The notes: generated by a model not told the origin, from the sequence alone. Numbered from the stretch's first letter, positions 7,963 to 16,340 are shown. The stretch: 28,053 bases of DNA from SZUA-365 sp049663345 (GCA_049663345.1 JBATDG010000010.1:1-28053), one strand, 5' to 3'. Translations and numbers: made by a program.

Positions 7963-8307
7963 CCGAGGTCATCTGGAAGACGGTCCCCAACCCGGATTTT
8001 AATTCCGGTGAATCCGCCATAATGAGAAGTCTGTTCGGTCTGACCAGCGACAAGCTCACCCGCGCTCTTCGGTCAGACCGCCCGCGCATGGCGCGAAGCC
8101 AATCCGGACAAGGACGGCAACATGCCCAACCACGCCACGCTGGAACAACTGCTCGCCCCCGCAAACCTTGAGAACATGAACGCCGATATCATCCACACGA
8201 AACTCCCGCAGAGCGACCGTTCCAAACACCTCAACGCCCTCGCTATCCGTCAAATGCAGACACTCCCCGCGCAGACAGCCACGCAGTTGGATGGAGGGGC
8301 AGAGTGA
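7963..8307 (+). pseudogene. KilA-N domain protein, internally deleted and frameshifted
   Basis: KilA-N proteins are phage- and plasmid-type DNA-binding proteins. An N-terminal piece in one frame reads WKTVPNPDFNSGESAIMRS, matching the conserved NPDFNS start of the domain. The middle of the domain is absent. The C-terminal part then reads LFGQTARAWREANPDKDGN in another frame and runs through NHATLEQLL.., NLENMNADIIH and LNALAIRQMQTL to a TGA at 8305-8307. The frame change lies near 8068-8072, around the GCGCTC. The gene is therefore dead, and shows the same keep-the-ends, lose-the-middle pattern as other genes here. It separates the ChaN/Tiki-like gene from the second integrase block. Confidence 0.75.
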
Positions 8308-8364
8308 GAATTTGAAACGGTGGCGGGCCTGCCCACAGAACAGGCAAAACGGGAGAAAAAACTC

Positions 8365-8393
8365 TTGACAATGGCGAAAAGAATCCGGATATT
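8365..8393 (+). promoter_or_regulatory. Likely integrase promoter, copy B
   Basis: TTGACA (8365-8370), a 17-bp spacer and GATATT (8388-8393), in a block that aligns with 4506-4580 almost base for base. Conservation of the boxes while the downstream gene is ruined suggests a recently duplicated promoter. Confidence 0.55.
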
Positions 8394-8474
8394 GCGGCCT
8401 TAAATCGAAGTCTGTTCAATCGGCCCGGGGGTCGTTCGTGATTGGCATCCATGTCTCGCACATGCAGATCGAGG

Positions 8475-8674
8475 ATCAAGCATTTCATCCGGCTCTGTCG
8501 CGGCCTGTCGTACATCCCGGAATTCTTTCGCGACGCATCTGCGCGGGGAGTGGTTGCGATATCAGGACCGTCCCGGAACTCCTGGGTCATAAAGACGTCA
8601 GGACGACGATGATCTACACGCATATTCTGAACCAGTGTCCAGCGGGTTTTCGCAGATCAATGGATGGGCTGTGA
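8475..8674 (+). pseudogene. intI: Integron integrase remnant, copy B
   Basis: This aligns with copy A at 4652-4851 over its whole length and has the same internal deletion and the same frameshift between the FATHL-like piece and SGCDIRTV, so the two copies descend from one already broken integrase. Here the proposed start codon is ATC instead of ATG, but the catalytic tyrosine is kept: the tail reads ELLGHKDVRTTMIYTHILNQ, with TAC at 8615-8617. The C-terminus runs to TGA at 8672-8674. Without the middle of the protein it cannot be active. Like copy A it reads toward its attI. Confidence 0.8.
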
Positions 8675-8694
8675 GAGTGTGGATGTCCTGATCG

Positions 8695-8846
8695 GTATAA
8701 CATGTCACTTGAAGCAATAAACAATCGACCAAGAGGATGAAGATACACAGCTTGATGTATTCAGATGATGGAACATACAGTCGTGATATACGGACACTAA
8801 CTTACGTGTCAGTGTACAGTGTGGCTACGTTTGCTCATTGTTGGGC
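8695..8846. other. attI-like region, copy B
   Basis: Starts with GTATAAC 20 bp after the integrase stop and ends with GTTGGGC (8840-8846), a perfect GTTRRRY core, 13 bp before the next start codon. It aligns with the attI copy at 4871-5019, including the CGTGATATACGGAC repeat. A weak promoter-like pair (TTGATG at 8752, CATACA at 8774) sits where the stronger one does in copy A. Confidence 0.65.
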
Positions 8847-8859
8847 TGGAGACAAATAG

Positions 8860-10296
8860 ATGCCGAGCTTCAAGAATCCTGTGCTGTTCTCAACGGAATT
8901 CGGCGTTAATAAGGCGACACTTCGCCAAATGGGTGTTCTGAACCCCCAGCTTAGGGTCGATACAAAGCTTTTCATCGATCCGATATTGCTCTGTGAAAGT
9001 AGCCATGCGGAGATGAAGCGCGCGGCCGAAACTTTCATCGGATTCTTCGACCGCCTAATGCGCCTGCTTCTCAATTCGGATTGCAATTCCGACATTGCGT
9101 GGCGGACAGCGAGGCGCCTATTCCAAGGGCATGAAATCCGGGGCACTTGCCTTGGATACGGTTCTCTTTCGACTTCTGGGACAGGCATCAGTAGTGCCAC
9201 TGCAGCGGGTTTGCTCAGATCGGCCAAACAGATCGTTGATCTAGGAACTCGTGAACCCGATCTCTTCTACGTTCTTTTCCTGCTCGAGCCCGGGGTCGGC
9301 CCAGATGCCATAAGCGACCTGACAACCAACATCATTCTTTCAGACCTGTCGGCCTTTTCGCAGAGGGTCTGTGCAACGCTCGGCATCGAGACACAGCCGT
9401 TTTCATTCCGCAACTATCCGGGCGGGACCTTTTACTTCCCGAGAAATCCATGCGCCCCTCGCTTACAGCCCGTGATACTTGTACCTACCGATGTCTTACG
9501 CGATCTTCCCATCGCATCAGACTGGGATGATGTTTGTGACGCCGCTGCCTATAATGACGACGTTCGCAATCGCGTCAACGTCCATGTTGGAGACATCTGG
9601 CACGAGACCCGAGGTAAGGTACTCGCAAAGGTGAAGAAGGATATCCAAGCGTATCAGTGCATCCGAGACGCCCTCGGGCTAGTGCCACGCACTTCCTACG
9701 ATTGCATCGGTGATCCTGCGGGTGTCATCAGTTGGGGAGATGTTCTCGACAGCATTTCCAGCGATTATCCATTATCTCTACCATCCCGAAGAAAGGACGA
9801 CCTGCCCATCACGTACCTTGCTGGCACCGTGAAGCGAATCATCACTCAGTTCACTTTTCTCGTGGAGGAGCGAGGACTCTGGCAGACGTTCTGGTACCGA
9901 GGTACTCCAAAGGGCGAAAAGGCTGCACAGTTATTATTCTTCGCCATTGCACACAGCTACTGCAAAGCGAACAACCTGGATGTCACGCCGGAAGCTGATA
10001 CGGGCAACGGTCCTGTGGATTTCAAGTTCTCTTCTGGCTTCTCCGGCCGGTTCCTTGTTGAACTCAAGCTCTCTAAAGGGCGGGTGGTGCACGGATACGA
10101 GAAGCAACTTGAGTTCTACAAGCAGGCCGAAGAGACTGAGGATGCCGCCTTTGTTGTCATCGATGTCGGAAGCATGGGAAAAAAGGATATGGACATCATT
10201 GAGCTCAAGAACAAAAGAACTCGCGATGGCAAGAAGGCTTCGGAGATTTACTTTATCGATGCGCTGCCAAAGGAATCCGCAAGCAAACGAAACTGA
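8860..10296 (+). CDS. PD-(D/E)XK nuclease-fold protein, first cassette after attI B
   Basis: A 478-residue cytoplasmic protein. The C-terminal third has a PD-(D/E)XK signature: GNGPVDFKFSSG (D387) then FLVELKLSKG (E401-x-K403), followed by a Q-L-x-x-Y helix (EKQLEFYKQA) and a VVIDVG strand, as in restriction-endonuclease-like folds. The N-terminal 300 residues have no motif I recognise; they start with a strand-rich segment (NPQLRVDTKLFIDP) seen in a group of uncharacterised defence-associated proteins. It probably cuts DNA or RNA, with the N-terminal part acting as sensor. GGAG precedes the ATG at 8 nt. An attC begins 3 bp after the stop, so it is a cassette gene placed to be read from attI B. 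Confidence 0.75.
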   Translation: MPSFKNPVLFSTEFGVNKATLRQMGVLNPQLRVDTKLFIDPILLCESSHAEMKRAAETFIGFFDRLMRLLLNSDCNSDIAWRTARRLFQGHEIRGTCLGYGSLSTSGTGISSATAAGLLRSAKQIVDLGTREPDLFYVLFLLEPGVGPDAISDLTTNIILSDLSAFSQRVCATLGIETQPFSFRNYPGGTFYFPRNPCAPRLQPVILVPTDVLRDLPIASDWDDVCDAAAYNDDVRNRVNVHVGDIWHETRGKVLAKVKKDIQAYQCIRDALGLVPRTSYDCIGDPAGVISWGDVLDSISSDYPLSLPSRRKDDLPITYLAGTVKRIITQFTFLVEERGLWQTFWYRGTPKGEKAAQLLFFAIAHSYCKANNLDVTPEADTGNGPVDFKFSSGFSGRFLVELKLSKGRVVHGYEKQLEFYKQAEETEDAAFVVIDVGSMGKKDMDIIELKNKRTRDGKKASEIYFIDALPKESASKRN

Positions 10297-10298
10297 TA

Positions 10299-10372
10299 GG
10301 CCAACAATCGCATCGAGCACTACGCCGGTTACGCTGGTGCTCCACCGGCAAGGCTCATGCATGACATTAGGC
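10299..10372. other. attC site of the PD-(D/E)XK cassette
   Basis: Runs from GGCCAAC, followed by the usual AA, to ATTAGGC. CGAGCAC pairs with GTGCTC in the middle. The right core differs from GTTRRRY by its first base and is preceded by GAC, as in many attC sites. Confidence 0.6.
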
Positions 10373-10406
10373 ACCAAAAGCGCACACCGATAGAGGAGAT
10401 GAACAA

Positions 10407-11297
10407 ATGACTGATGCCGATTACCGAGCGGCGGTTGACACGATCCTCACAGGCCAGCGTGTAACAACGGCCAGCACAGACAAGTTTGCTGCACATTACA
10501 CGAAGGCCGACATGCCCCGTATATGGCTGGAGAGCCGTGCCGCGAACTGCATGCGGCAGTACGATGGGGACTACATGAATGACCCCGACGAGGGCCGATA
10601 TGTTGTGGAGGTCATGATCCGAGCAGCACAGAAATCTTCTCATCAGCAGAAGGGGGCATTCGTTGAGCGGCTCACCGAACTGCGCAGTTCCCGGTTGCTC
10701 TACTCTGGATACCGGAAGTGCACATTCCTGTCATGCTGGACGACAACAAAGGTCAAAGCAGGAGAAGAGAAAGCTAGCGACTCCCTGAACCACTGGCGGT
10801 TCTACGGTGGAGATGGAGAGGGAGCTTGTGTGATGGTCCCACTTGCCAATCTCCTCCCGGTTTTCCCGGACCAGTTGTATCGGGTTTGCTATGGCATTGA
10901 GGCGAGGGGTGGTGGGTTGGCGGCAAGCAACCGGCCAGTGCGCCAGTTCGAGGAAGTCTTCAAAGACCGACTCAACGACCTTCGCAAGTCTTACCCCAAC
11001 GCCATGGCGGACTTGGACGAGATGCTTGAGGCGACTCATCCTCTTGTCTTCCTCTTCAAGTCAACCGAATATGCTGCAGAAGGCGAGGTCCGCTCCGTTG
11101 TTCACAAGGACGACTACGCCAATGTGTCGGGGGTGAAATTCGATGACAGAGACCCAAAACGTGCTTATGTCCAGAGCAACGCGGGCGTGATTTCAGATGG
11201 CTCGATTATCTACTTCGGGCCGAAAGCCAACCCAAATTATGCTATCGAGGCAATGGGGCTTGCGGCAGATCTCGGAGTGTCCGTCAGGTCTTTGTGA
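10407..11297 (+). CDS. DUF2971 family protein, cassette gene
   Basis: A 296-residue protein of the DUF2971 type. Family features are the early fold YTKADMPRIWLESR (about 31-44), NDPDEGRYV (the ND-P-E pattern), a central FLSCWTT block followed by SLNHWRFYGGDGEGACV, and the C-terminal YAAEGEVRSV strand with IIYFGPKA. The biochemical role is unsettled; members are widespread in accessory DNA and are suspected of acting in defence or as effectors. The start follows GAGGAG. It lies between two attC sites and is therefore a separate cassette from the nuclease before it. Confidence 0.75.
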   Translation: MTDADYRAAVDTILTGQRVTTASTDKFAAHYTKADMPRIWLESRAANCMRQYDGDYMNDPDEGRYVVEVMIRAAQKSSHQQKGAFVERLTELRSSRLLYSGYRKCTFLSCWTTTKVKAGEEKASDSLNHWRFYGGDGEGACVMVPLANLLPVFPDQLYRVCYGIEARGGGLAASNRPVRQFEEVFKDRLNDLRKSYPNAMADLDEMLEATHPLVFLFKSTEYAAEGEVRSVVHKDDYANVSGVKFDDRDPKRAYVQSNAGVISDGSIIYFGPKANPNYAIEAMGLAADLGVSVRSL

Positions 11298-11329
11298 GTT
11301 CGATGCCGTACAGGTAACGGAGAGGAAGG

Positions 11330-11401
11330 ACCCAACCAAGCCATGCGTACAGACGGGAACTCCATTGCGCTCCATTCTCACCGTTGATGACCGCGTTGGG
11401 C
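11330..11401. other. attC site (72 bp) of the DUF2971 cassette
   Basis: ACCCAAC at the left fits RYYYAAC and GTTGGGC at the right fits GTTRRRY; the two are nearly exact complements. Internal arms pair weakly (GACGG with CCGTT). The site lies 33 bp after the stop codon. Confidence 0.75.
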
Positions 11402-11450
11402 ACTCGAGCAACAATTTGCAACAGATGCAATAATCCAAGGAGACGAGATC

Positions 11451-12638
11451 ATGAGCAATCACGCAAAGGCCGGCAATGGCAACCCCCACAAATACACCAT
11501 CCTTGTCGACAACACTCCATCTGCGCCCCAGTACGCTCCGGATAAACACTACATAGGGATTGACGCGGTAGTTTGGTTCGTAAATGATCAAAGTAACTTC
11601 TTCACAGATCGCATGGTTGCGGGCACCATTGAAATAACGCTCAACGGTCAAAACTTCCCAGTCGTTCTGGGCCAATATGAGCTTAAGGGTGGGCAGCAAG
11701 TAGCACCTATCTTTGATCGGGCTCTTATTACGTCCGTTCCGTACCGGTCCGGAAATATCGTTCTGAAAGCTGTGATCCAAGGAAACCGCCAGAACACGAT
11801 GGTGGGCACGCTCCTAAAGCAAATGGCGGTCGCAACCATCACCGCAGTCGCGGGCGCAGTAAGTCTTGAGACTGGTGGAGTCGGTGGTGCTGCGCTCGCT
11901 GCTGCGGGCGGGACTCTCGTCAAGGGTGCACAACAAGTGCTCAGCGATAATGACGACAAGAAGGTCAACATCTTCAATCCGTTCGAAATCACCATCCATC
12001 CAGTCGAAGATCTCCGCGGGACTCAGAGCTATATCCTTCTTCATAAGGGAACAGACGATCTCGTCGCAGCCGAGTTCGCAATCGCCTCAGACGCAGCGGG
12101 CATGGACGTGCAATACGACGGGAGGCCCTTCCGAGACGGGGCCTGGCTGCTTCTACGGCTGCGGCGGAACGATACGTACCTTGGAGACCCACGACCTTGG
12201 CTGTCAGACGTCGACGGGGTGATGAACGCTCTCGACGAGCTCATCGACTCCTGGAATAGCAGTCTGATCAGCGTTGAAGAGGTGAAGAGGAACCTTGTGA
12301 AGAGCGCGAGCGAAACACCGTCCGTTGCAGACCAAGTTGGCATCGCCACGAGACGAATCCGTAGCGATGAGGCTCTTATACTCTCAGATCGCCGCAAATA
12401 CGCGGCGGTTCTGCGTGCCTATCTTCAGGCAGCGATAAACTCTGCTGGCGCGGATGACCCGCGGTTGTACTACGATGCGGTTGCTGCGATCGAGGGTGCC
12501 GTTAGGAAAAATGCGCCACAACCTCTTGTCCTCACTGATGCAATAGTTACAGAGTTCAACGTCGATTGCAATTCGGGGTCAGAGTTTAGTGCGGCTGACG
12601 CACAGAAGGTTTCATTCCGCGAGAGGTTTCTTCAATAA
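11451..12638 (+). CDS. Unknown 395-aa cassette protein
   Basis: I do not recognise this family. The N-terminal 110 residues look beta-rich (YIGIDAVVWFV, IEITLNGQNFPVVLG). Residues about 123-160 form an alanine/glycine-rich segment (MAVATITAVAGAV, GGVGGAALAAAGGTLV) that could insert into a membrane or make a glycine-zipper-like helix pair. The centre has strands (FEITIHPVEDLRGTQSYILL) and the last 130 residues are helical and charged. There is no signal peptide. AAGGAG stands 12 nt before the start. It follows the 11330-11401 attC directly, so it is a cassette gene. Possible roles include a pore-forming or structural effector, but that rests only on composition. Confidence 0.7.
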   Translation: MSNHAKAGNGNPHKYTILVDNTPSAPQYAPDKHYIGIDAVVWFVNDQSNFFTDRMVAGTIEITLNGQNFPVVLGQYELKGGQQVAPIFDRALITSVPYRSGNIVLKAVIQGNRQNTMVGTLLKQMAVATITAVAGAVSLETGGVGGAALAAAGGTLVKGAQQVLSDNDDKKVNIFNPFEITIHPVEDLRGTQSYILLHKGTDDLVAAEFAIASDAAGMDVQYDGRPFRDGAWLLLRLRRNDTYLGDPRPWLSDVDGVMNALDELIDSWNSSLISVEEVKRNLVKSASETPSVADQVGIATRRIRSDEALILSDRRKYAAVLRAYLQAAINSAGADDPRLYYDAVAAIEGAVRKNAPQPLVLTDAIVTEFNVDCNSGSEFSAADAQKVSFRERFLQ

Positions 12639-12793
12639 TCATATCGATTTGTGACTGATTTGCGCACATCTCTGGCAGTAACCGTCACTGCGTAGCACAT
12701 TCTCTAGTCACGCAGCTTGGTCTTGGTGTACAATGCATATCACTACGTTAGCAATTTTGGCATTTATCATTATCACAACAAAAGGAGATTGCA
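12639..12793. other. Intergenic stretch with a possible degenerate attC
   Basis: CTGCGT and ACGCAG pair within the stretch and GTTAGCA near 12747 could be a right core, but no matching left core was found. This is where the attC of the 395-aa cassette would be expected. Confidence 0.3.
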
Positions 12794-13024
12794 ATGAAGG
12801 TATATCAAGACATCAATGGAGATTCTGGAGTCGCTGCATATGACTACGGAGACGATTGGATCAGAGTTCGGTTCAAGCATGGAGGGACCTACGAATACCG
12901 GGTATCCAGCATCGGATCCGCCCATATTTCGACGATGAAACGCCTAGCCGATTCCGGTGATGGATTAAATGCGTACATAAATGCGAACCCAGATGTCCGC
13001 AACGGTTATTCATCCAAAGTCTAA
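12794..13024 (+). CDS. KTSC-domain-like small protein (76 aa)
   Basis: The layout matches KTSC domains, small beta-sheet modules named after the C-terminus of a lysyl-tRNA synthetase: a G-V-x-x-Y-D strand (SGVAAYDYGDDWIRVRF), then HGGTYEYRVSS and a helix ending ADSGDGLNAYINANPDV. In the family the usual pattern is LxVxFxxGxxYxYxxV followed by SxGxxxNxxI, which fits. The role is unknown; such proteins are common in cassettes and phage-like DNA and may bind nucleic acid. AAAAGGAG lies 8 nt before the start. No clear attC follows. Confidence 0.6.
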   Translation: MKVYQDINGDSGVAAYDYGDDWIRVRFKHGGTYEYRVSSIGSAHISTMKRLADSGDGLNAYINANPDVRNGYSSKV

Positions 13025-13642
13025 GGATCAATCCTGCTCCCGATAGCACGAACTCAATTTAAGCACCGTTCACAATCGATTGCAAGTGTGGCTGGTAGTC
13101 CTTCTCAGCCATTCAATCAGCGGCAAACATGCCTGATTGACTTTGCTATTCTGTTTTCTGTCAATGTCATGTTAAGTTCTCTAAAATAGTAATGATGCTC
13201 AGCCCTGTATTCAACTGAAACCAGGCGAAACGCGGAGCAGGCTGGTGAATTCAATCGTTGCGTTCAAAAGCTAAACATCTGCAATGTGATTTATCACGTG
13301 AAATTTTAAGTTCAACCTTAGATGGATACTCTCGTGGCATGGAACCGTCAAAGCAATTCAGAGACATGCTTCTGGCCGAGAGACGGATACTAGAAAGGTG
13401 AGAGTGTAATGTCTACCATCTTCTGTGAGTCGCTGCGGCACGGCAATCACTTGATTCTATTTGCGTGGCGGGTTCGTTTTTAACATCGCCGTCACTTCGT
13501 TGGGTAGTGCCGATAATATTTGGATACATTCCTGGCAATACATGCTCCACGATTGAATCCACGCGAGTTGCCTGCACGCGGATACTTCCCAGCAGCCGGC
13601 AATGCATCTCGTATGAACTGCACTTCGCGATTGAGCTTCACT
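13025..13642. other. 618-bp stretch without a supported gene
   Basis: It is A/T-richer than its surroundings and holds no long ORF on either strand that looks real. A hairpin at 13113-13140 has arms TCAATCA and TGATTGA plus an inner GGC/GCC pair and is followed by a T-rich stretch, so it may be a weak terminator or attC relic after the KTSC gene. Two very short ORFs, 13322-13393 (23 aa) and 13409-13483 (24 aa, preceded by GAAAGGTGAGAG), cannot be supported as genes. GTTGGGT at 13499-13505 fits a GTTRRRY core, but no left partner was found. Confidence 0.4.
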
Positions 13643-13894
13643 ATGAGCATCAAAGACGCAATCGCTTCAGCTGGTCGCAATCTACATACAATCATCATCA
13701 CTGCGCGCGAAGATGATGGCAGCGTAGAAACAAGAGAAGCAGAACCATATAGCTATCGCTTCAAAGGCGGATATGAAAAGTTCTTCTGCTATGACATCCT
13801 GAAAGGTGGCATTCGTAACTTCCATGTTTCAAGCATCATTTCAGTTGAGGAAACACAAAACTCACTTACGCCACGCTGGCCCGTTGAGGTGTAG
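13643..13894 (+). CDS. Small WYL-like domain protein (83 aa)
   Basis: Starting at the ATG at 13643, the protein begins MSIKDAIASAGRNLHTIIIT and continues with a strand, a turn, VETREAEPYSYRF, a GYEKFFCYD strand and GIRNFHVSSIISVEE. This order (helix, strand, R-x-x-x-PY, aromatic strand, R-x-F-x-x-x-I) resembles one WYL sensor module standing alone, without the helix-turn-helix part. WYL domains bind nucleic acid or nucleotide ligands and often regulate defence loci. An upstream ATG at 13520 in the same frame adds an unconserved arginine-rich segment and is less likely. The following 140 bp lead to an attC-like site. Confidence 0.5.
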   Translation: MSIKDAIASAGRNLHTIIITAREDDGSVETREAEPYSYRFKGGYEKFFCYDILKGGIRNFHVSSIISVEETQNSLTPRWPVEV

Positions 13895-14038
13895 CAATGG
13901 CGGTTTCTTGTTCTGCCACAATGAGCAAAGTCAGAGCATCGAGCTTGGCCGCAGCTGTCGCAATGCTCTGGTAGGAATTCCTCCATATCTCCAACACTCC
14001 GTTGGATGGGAGACTTCGCCACAAAGCAGTTCGACGCT

Positions 14039-14095
14039 CCTCAACTCCAAGCTCGGCAGAAGCGAAGCTGTTCTTGACCAGAATGCATGTTATAC
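14039..14095. other. attC-like site before the ATPase cassette
   Basis: CCTCAAC at the left and GTTATAC at the right (14089-14095). Inside, CAAG pairs with CTTG and GGCAG with GCTGT around AAGCGAA, giving a short hairpin with bulges. The right core is the same GTTATAC found at three other sites. Confidence 0.55.
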
Positions 14096-14107
14096 CATGA
14101 GGCCAAT

Positions 14108-16183
14108 ATGAATCTCAGCATCGCGTACTGCAACAACATCGACACCGGCGCAATCGCCATCGAGGAAGGCCGGTTGAACGTCAAGTATGCGATGAATGGT
14201 ACAGGGAAAAGCACTGTTGCCAGAGCGATCGAATTGCAGCTGCGTGGCGACGACAGACTCAAAGAGCTGACACCATTTAAATTGCTCGATTCCTCTGACG
14301 GGGCACACGCGCCTCAAGTGGACGGGCTCGGAGGGGTGTTGTCTTGTGCGGTCTTCAACGACGCATACATCAATCAGTTCGCATTCAAGCCCGACGAGGT
14401 TTTGGCAGACAGCTTTGAGGTGTTCGTCAGGAGTCCTGACTACGATCGCCACCTTGTCGAAATCGAAGCATTGACCGCAGACATACGTACGACCTTTAAG
14501 GACTCCCAGGAGATCGACCAAGTTATTGGCGAACTGGGCACACTGAGCGACAGCTTTGGAAAATCGAAATCCGGCTTTTCCGCCGCCGGAGTGCTCAACA
14601 AGGGCATTGGCATGGGCAACAAGATCGCGAACATCCCAAAGGGTCTTGAAAGCTACACGGCATATCTAAGAAGTTCGGTGAACTCAAAGTGGCTGCGATG
14701 GCAGATGGATGGGAACGAGTACGTGGAACTCTCCGATAACTGTCCCTATTGCACCTCCCCGACCGCTGAGAAGAAAGAGACGATCGCGCAGGTAAGCGAG
14801 GAGTATGACGCCAAGGCTGTGGAACACCTGAATAAAATCGTTACAGTTCTCGAGAGTCTCGGACGATACTTCTCTGACGACGCGCGTGCCAAGCTTAAGG
14901 CAATCGCCTGCAACGTCGACGGCCTCTCCGCGGAGGAGCGAAGCTACCTGCTGCGTATAAAGGAACAGGTCGATGTTTTAAGGAGAAAGATGCTGGATCT
15001 TTGGGGAATGACGTATTTCTCATTGAAAGATAGCACTAAGGTGTCCGATGCACTCGCAGCTCTGCGGATTGATCTCGACTACCTACCTGAATTGGAATCA
15101 CCGAGCACGAGGGAGCTGGTTGAGAAGATCAATACCGCGCTCGACAGCGTACTTGGCAAGGTGGGCAAGTTGCAGGGCGAAGTCGCCCAGCAAACCGCCG
15201 TGATAAATAAAACTATCCGAGGAAATAAGGATGGAATCAATGAATTTCTCAAGTGTGCTGGCTACAAGTACCATGTTGATGTTGAATATGTGGACCAGAC
15301 ATACAAGATGCGCCTACGGCATGTGGACTCGCCTGAGGTGGTGAAAAGCGGCTCGCAACATTTGAGCTATGGAGAGAAGAATGCCTTTGCACTGGTTCTA
15401 TTTATGTACGAGTGCTTGTTTAAGGGGCCTGACATAGTCGTCCTCGATGATCCGATATCTTCCTTCGACCGCAACAAGAAGTACGCTGTCATTGATATGC
15501 TATTTCGCGGTAAACGAAGCTTGCGAGGAAAAACCGTGTTGATGATGACTCACGATCTTGAGCCGATCATCGACATTCTCTATAATCTCCCACACAAGTT
15601 CGAGCCTATCCCTGCGGCATCGTTTATGTGGTTACGGCAGGGTGTCTTGCAGGAAAAGGGAATCGAACGGACTGACCTCTGTTCCTTTGGCAGAATCTGC
15701 GATGAGAACATTGAGGGGGCTACCGAGGACGTAGTCAAAGTGGCATACCTGCGTCGGTACTACGAGATCCGGGACAACAAGGGGATGGCCTATCAGCTGT
15801 TGTCAAACCTACTGCATAAGCGCGCTGTTCCGTTCAAGAAAGAATCGGGGGTGCAGATCCCCTTAACCGAAGAGGAAATGCTGCAGGCGACCGAGGATAT
15901 TCGGGTGAAGATGCCCACATTCGATTACCAAGGGCTGCTGTCGAGGGTCACCGATGCTGCTTTGTTGCGGGATGCATTCCTCCAGTCGCCTCACAGCTAC
16001 GATAAACTTCAACTGTTCCGTCTCTTGCAGGATCAAGTAGCGACAAACGATGTTGTCCAGAAGTTTATAAACGAGACTTACCACATTGAGAACGAGTACG
16101 TTATGCAAATCAATCCGTGCACGTACGAAATCGTGCCAGAGTTCATCCTGGAGGAATGCGAGAGGTTGGTGCAATTGATCTGA
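14108..16183 (+). CDS. ABC/SMC-type AAA_13-like ATPase (RloC/PrrC-like architecture)
   Basis: A 691-residue cytoplasmic ATPase of the Rad50/SMC/PrrC type. Walker A is NGTGKST (about 31-37), with the preceding glycine of the usual GxNGxGKST replaced by alanine (YAMNGTGKST). A long helical middle contains one CPYC motif (about residue 214), like half of a zinc hook. The ABC signature LSYGEKNAF lies near 419, Walker B and D-loop VVLDDPISSFD near 444, and the switch histidine in MMTHD near 480. About 200 C-terminal residues form a helical domain of unknown role, where PrrC and RloC carry an anticodon nuclease; I see no clear RxxxxH nuclease motif. The start at 14108 has GAGG 5 nt upstream; an in-frame ATG at 14087 is inside the attC. 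Such ATPases often power defence effectors. Confidence 0.85.
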   Translation: MNLSIAYCNNIDTGAIAIEEGRLNVKYAMNGTGKSTVARAIELQLRGDDRLKELTPFKLLDSSDGAHAPQVDGLGGVLSCAVFNDAYINQFAFKPDEVLADSFEVFVRSPDYDRHLVEIEALTADIRTTFKDSQEIDQVIGELGTLSDSFGKSKSGFSAAGVLNKGIGMGNKIANIPKGLESYTAYLRSSVNSKWLRWQMDGNEYVELSDNCPYCTSPTAEKKETIAQVSEEYDAKAVEHLNKIVTVLESLGRYFSDDARAKLKAIACNVDGLSAEERSYLLRIKEQVDVLRRKMLDLWGMTYFSLKDSTKVSDALAALRIDLDYLPELESPSTRELVEKINTALDSVLGKVGKLQGEVAQQTAVINKTIRGNKDGINEFLKCAGYKYHVDVEYVDQTYKMRLRHVDSPEVVKSGSQHLSYGEKNAFALVLFMYECLFKGPDIVVLDDPISSFDRNKKYAVIDMLFRGKRSLRGKTVLMMTHDLEPIIDILYNLPHKFEPIPAASFMWLRQGVLQEKGIERTDLCSFGRICDENIEGATEDVVKVAYLRRYYEIRDNKGMAYQLLSNLLHKRAVPFKKESGVQIPLTEEEMLQATEDIRVKMPTFDYQGLLSRVTDAALLRDAFLQSPHSYDKLQLFRLLQDQVATNDVVQKFINETYHIENEYVMQINPCTYEIVPEFILEECERLVQLI

Positions 16184-16247
16184 AGTGCAGAAGCCGCTAT
16201 TCGTCGCGATGATGGTACTTGTCGACGCGGGGTTCGAGCGATGTTGA

Positions 16248-16326
16248 AAGTAACAACGGATATCCGAACAAGATGAATCCAGGATATTGTCACTGGCGTG
16301 ACAAATACTCATTCACGACATTAGGC
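16248..16326. other. attC-like site of the ATPase cassette
   Basis: AAGTAAC, followed by AACG, begins the site and ATTAGGC ends it, preceded by CACGAC. The arms ACAACGGATATCC and GGATATTGTC pair. The right core has the same ATTAGGC as the PD-(D/E)XK cassette. Confidence 0.55.
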
Positions 16327-16340
16327 AGAGAGGTGACTGA

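Noticed and set aside
7202..8164. 320-codon open frame on the minus strand
   Set aside because: Antisense to the ChaN/Tiki-like gene and KilA-N debris; no ribosome binding site and no family features.
8400..8674. Phage integrase fragment
   Set aside because: The tail with MIYTHIL and the attI-like sequence plus cassettes directly after it fit an integron integrase better.
13409..13483. 24-codon ORF with a purine-rich leader
   Set aside because: Too short, no conserved pattern, and a poor match to cassette gene starts.
14108..16183. Anticodon nuclease of the PrrC/RloC type
   Set aside because: The ATPase layout fits, but no clear C-terminal nuclease motif could be pointed out, so only the ATPase is called.
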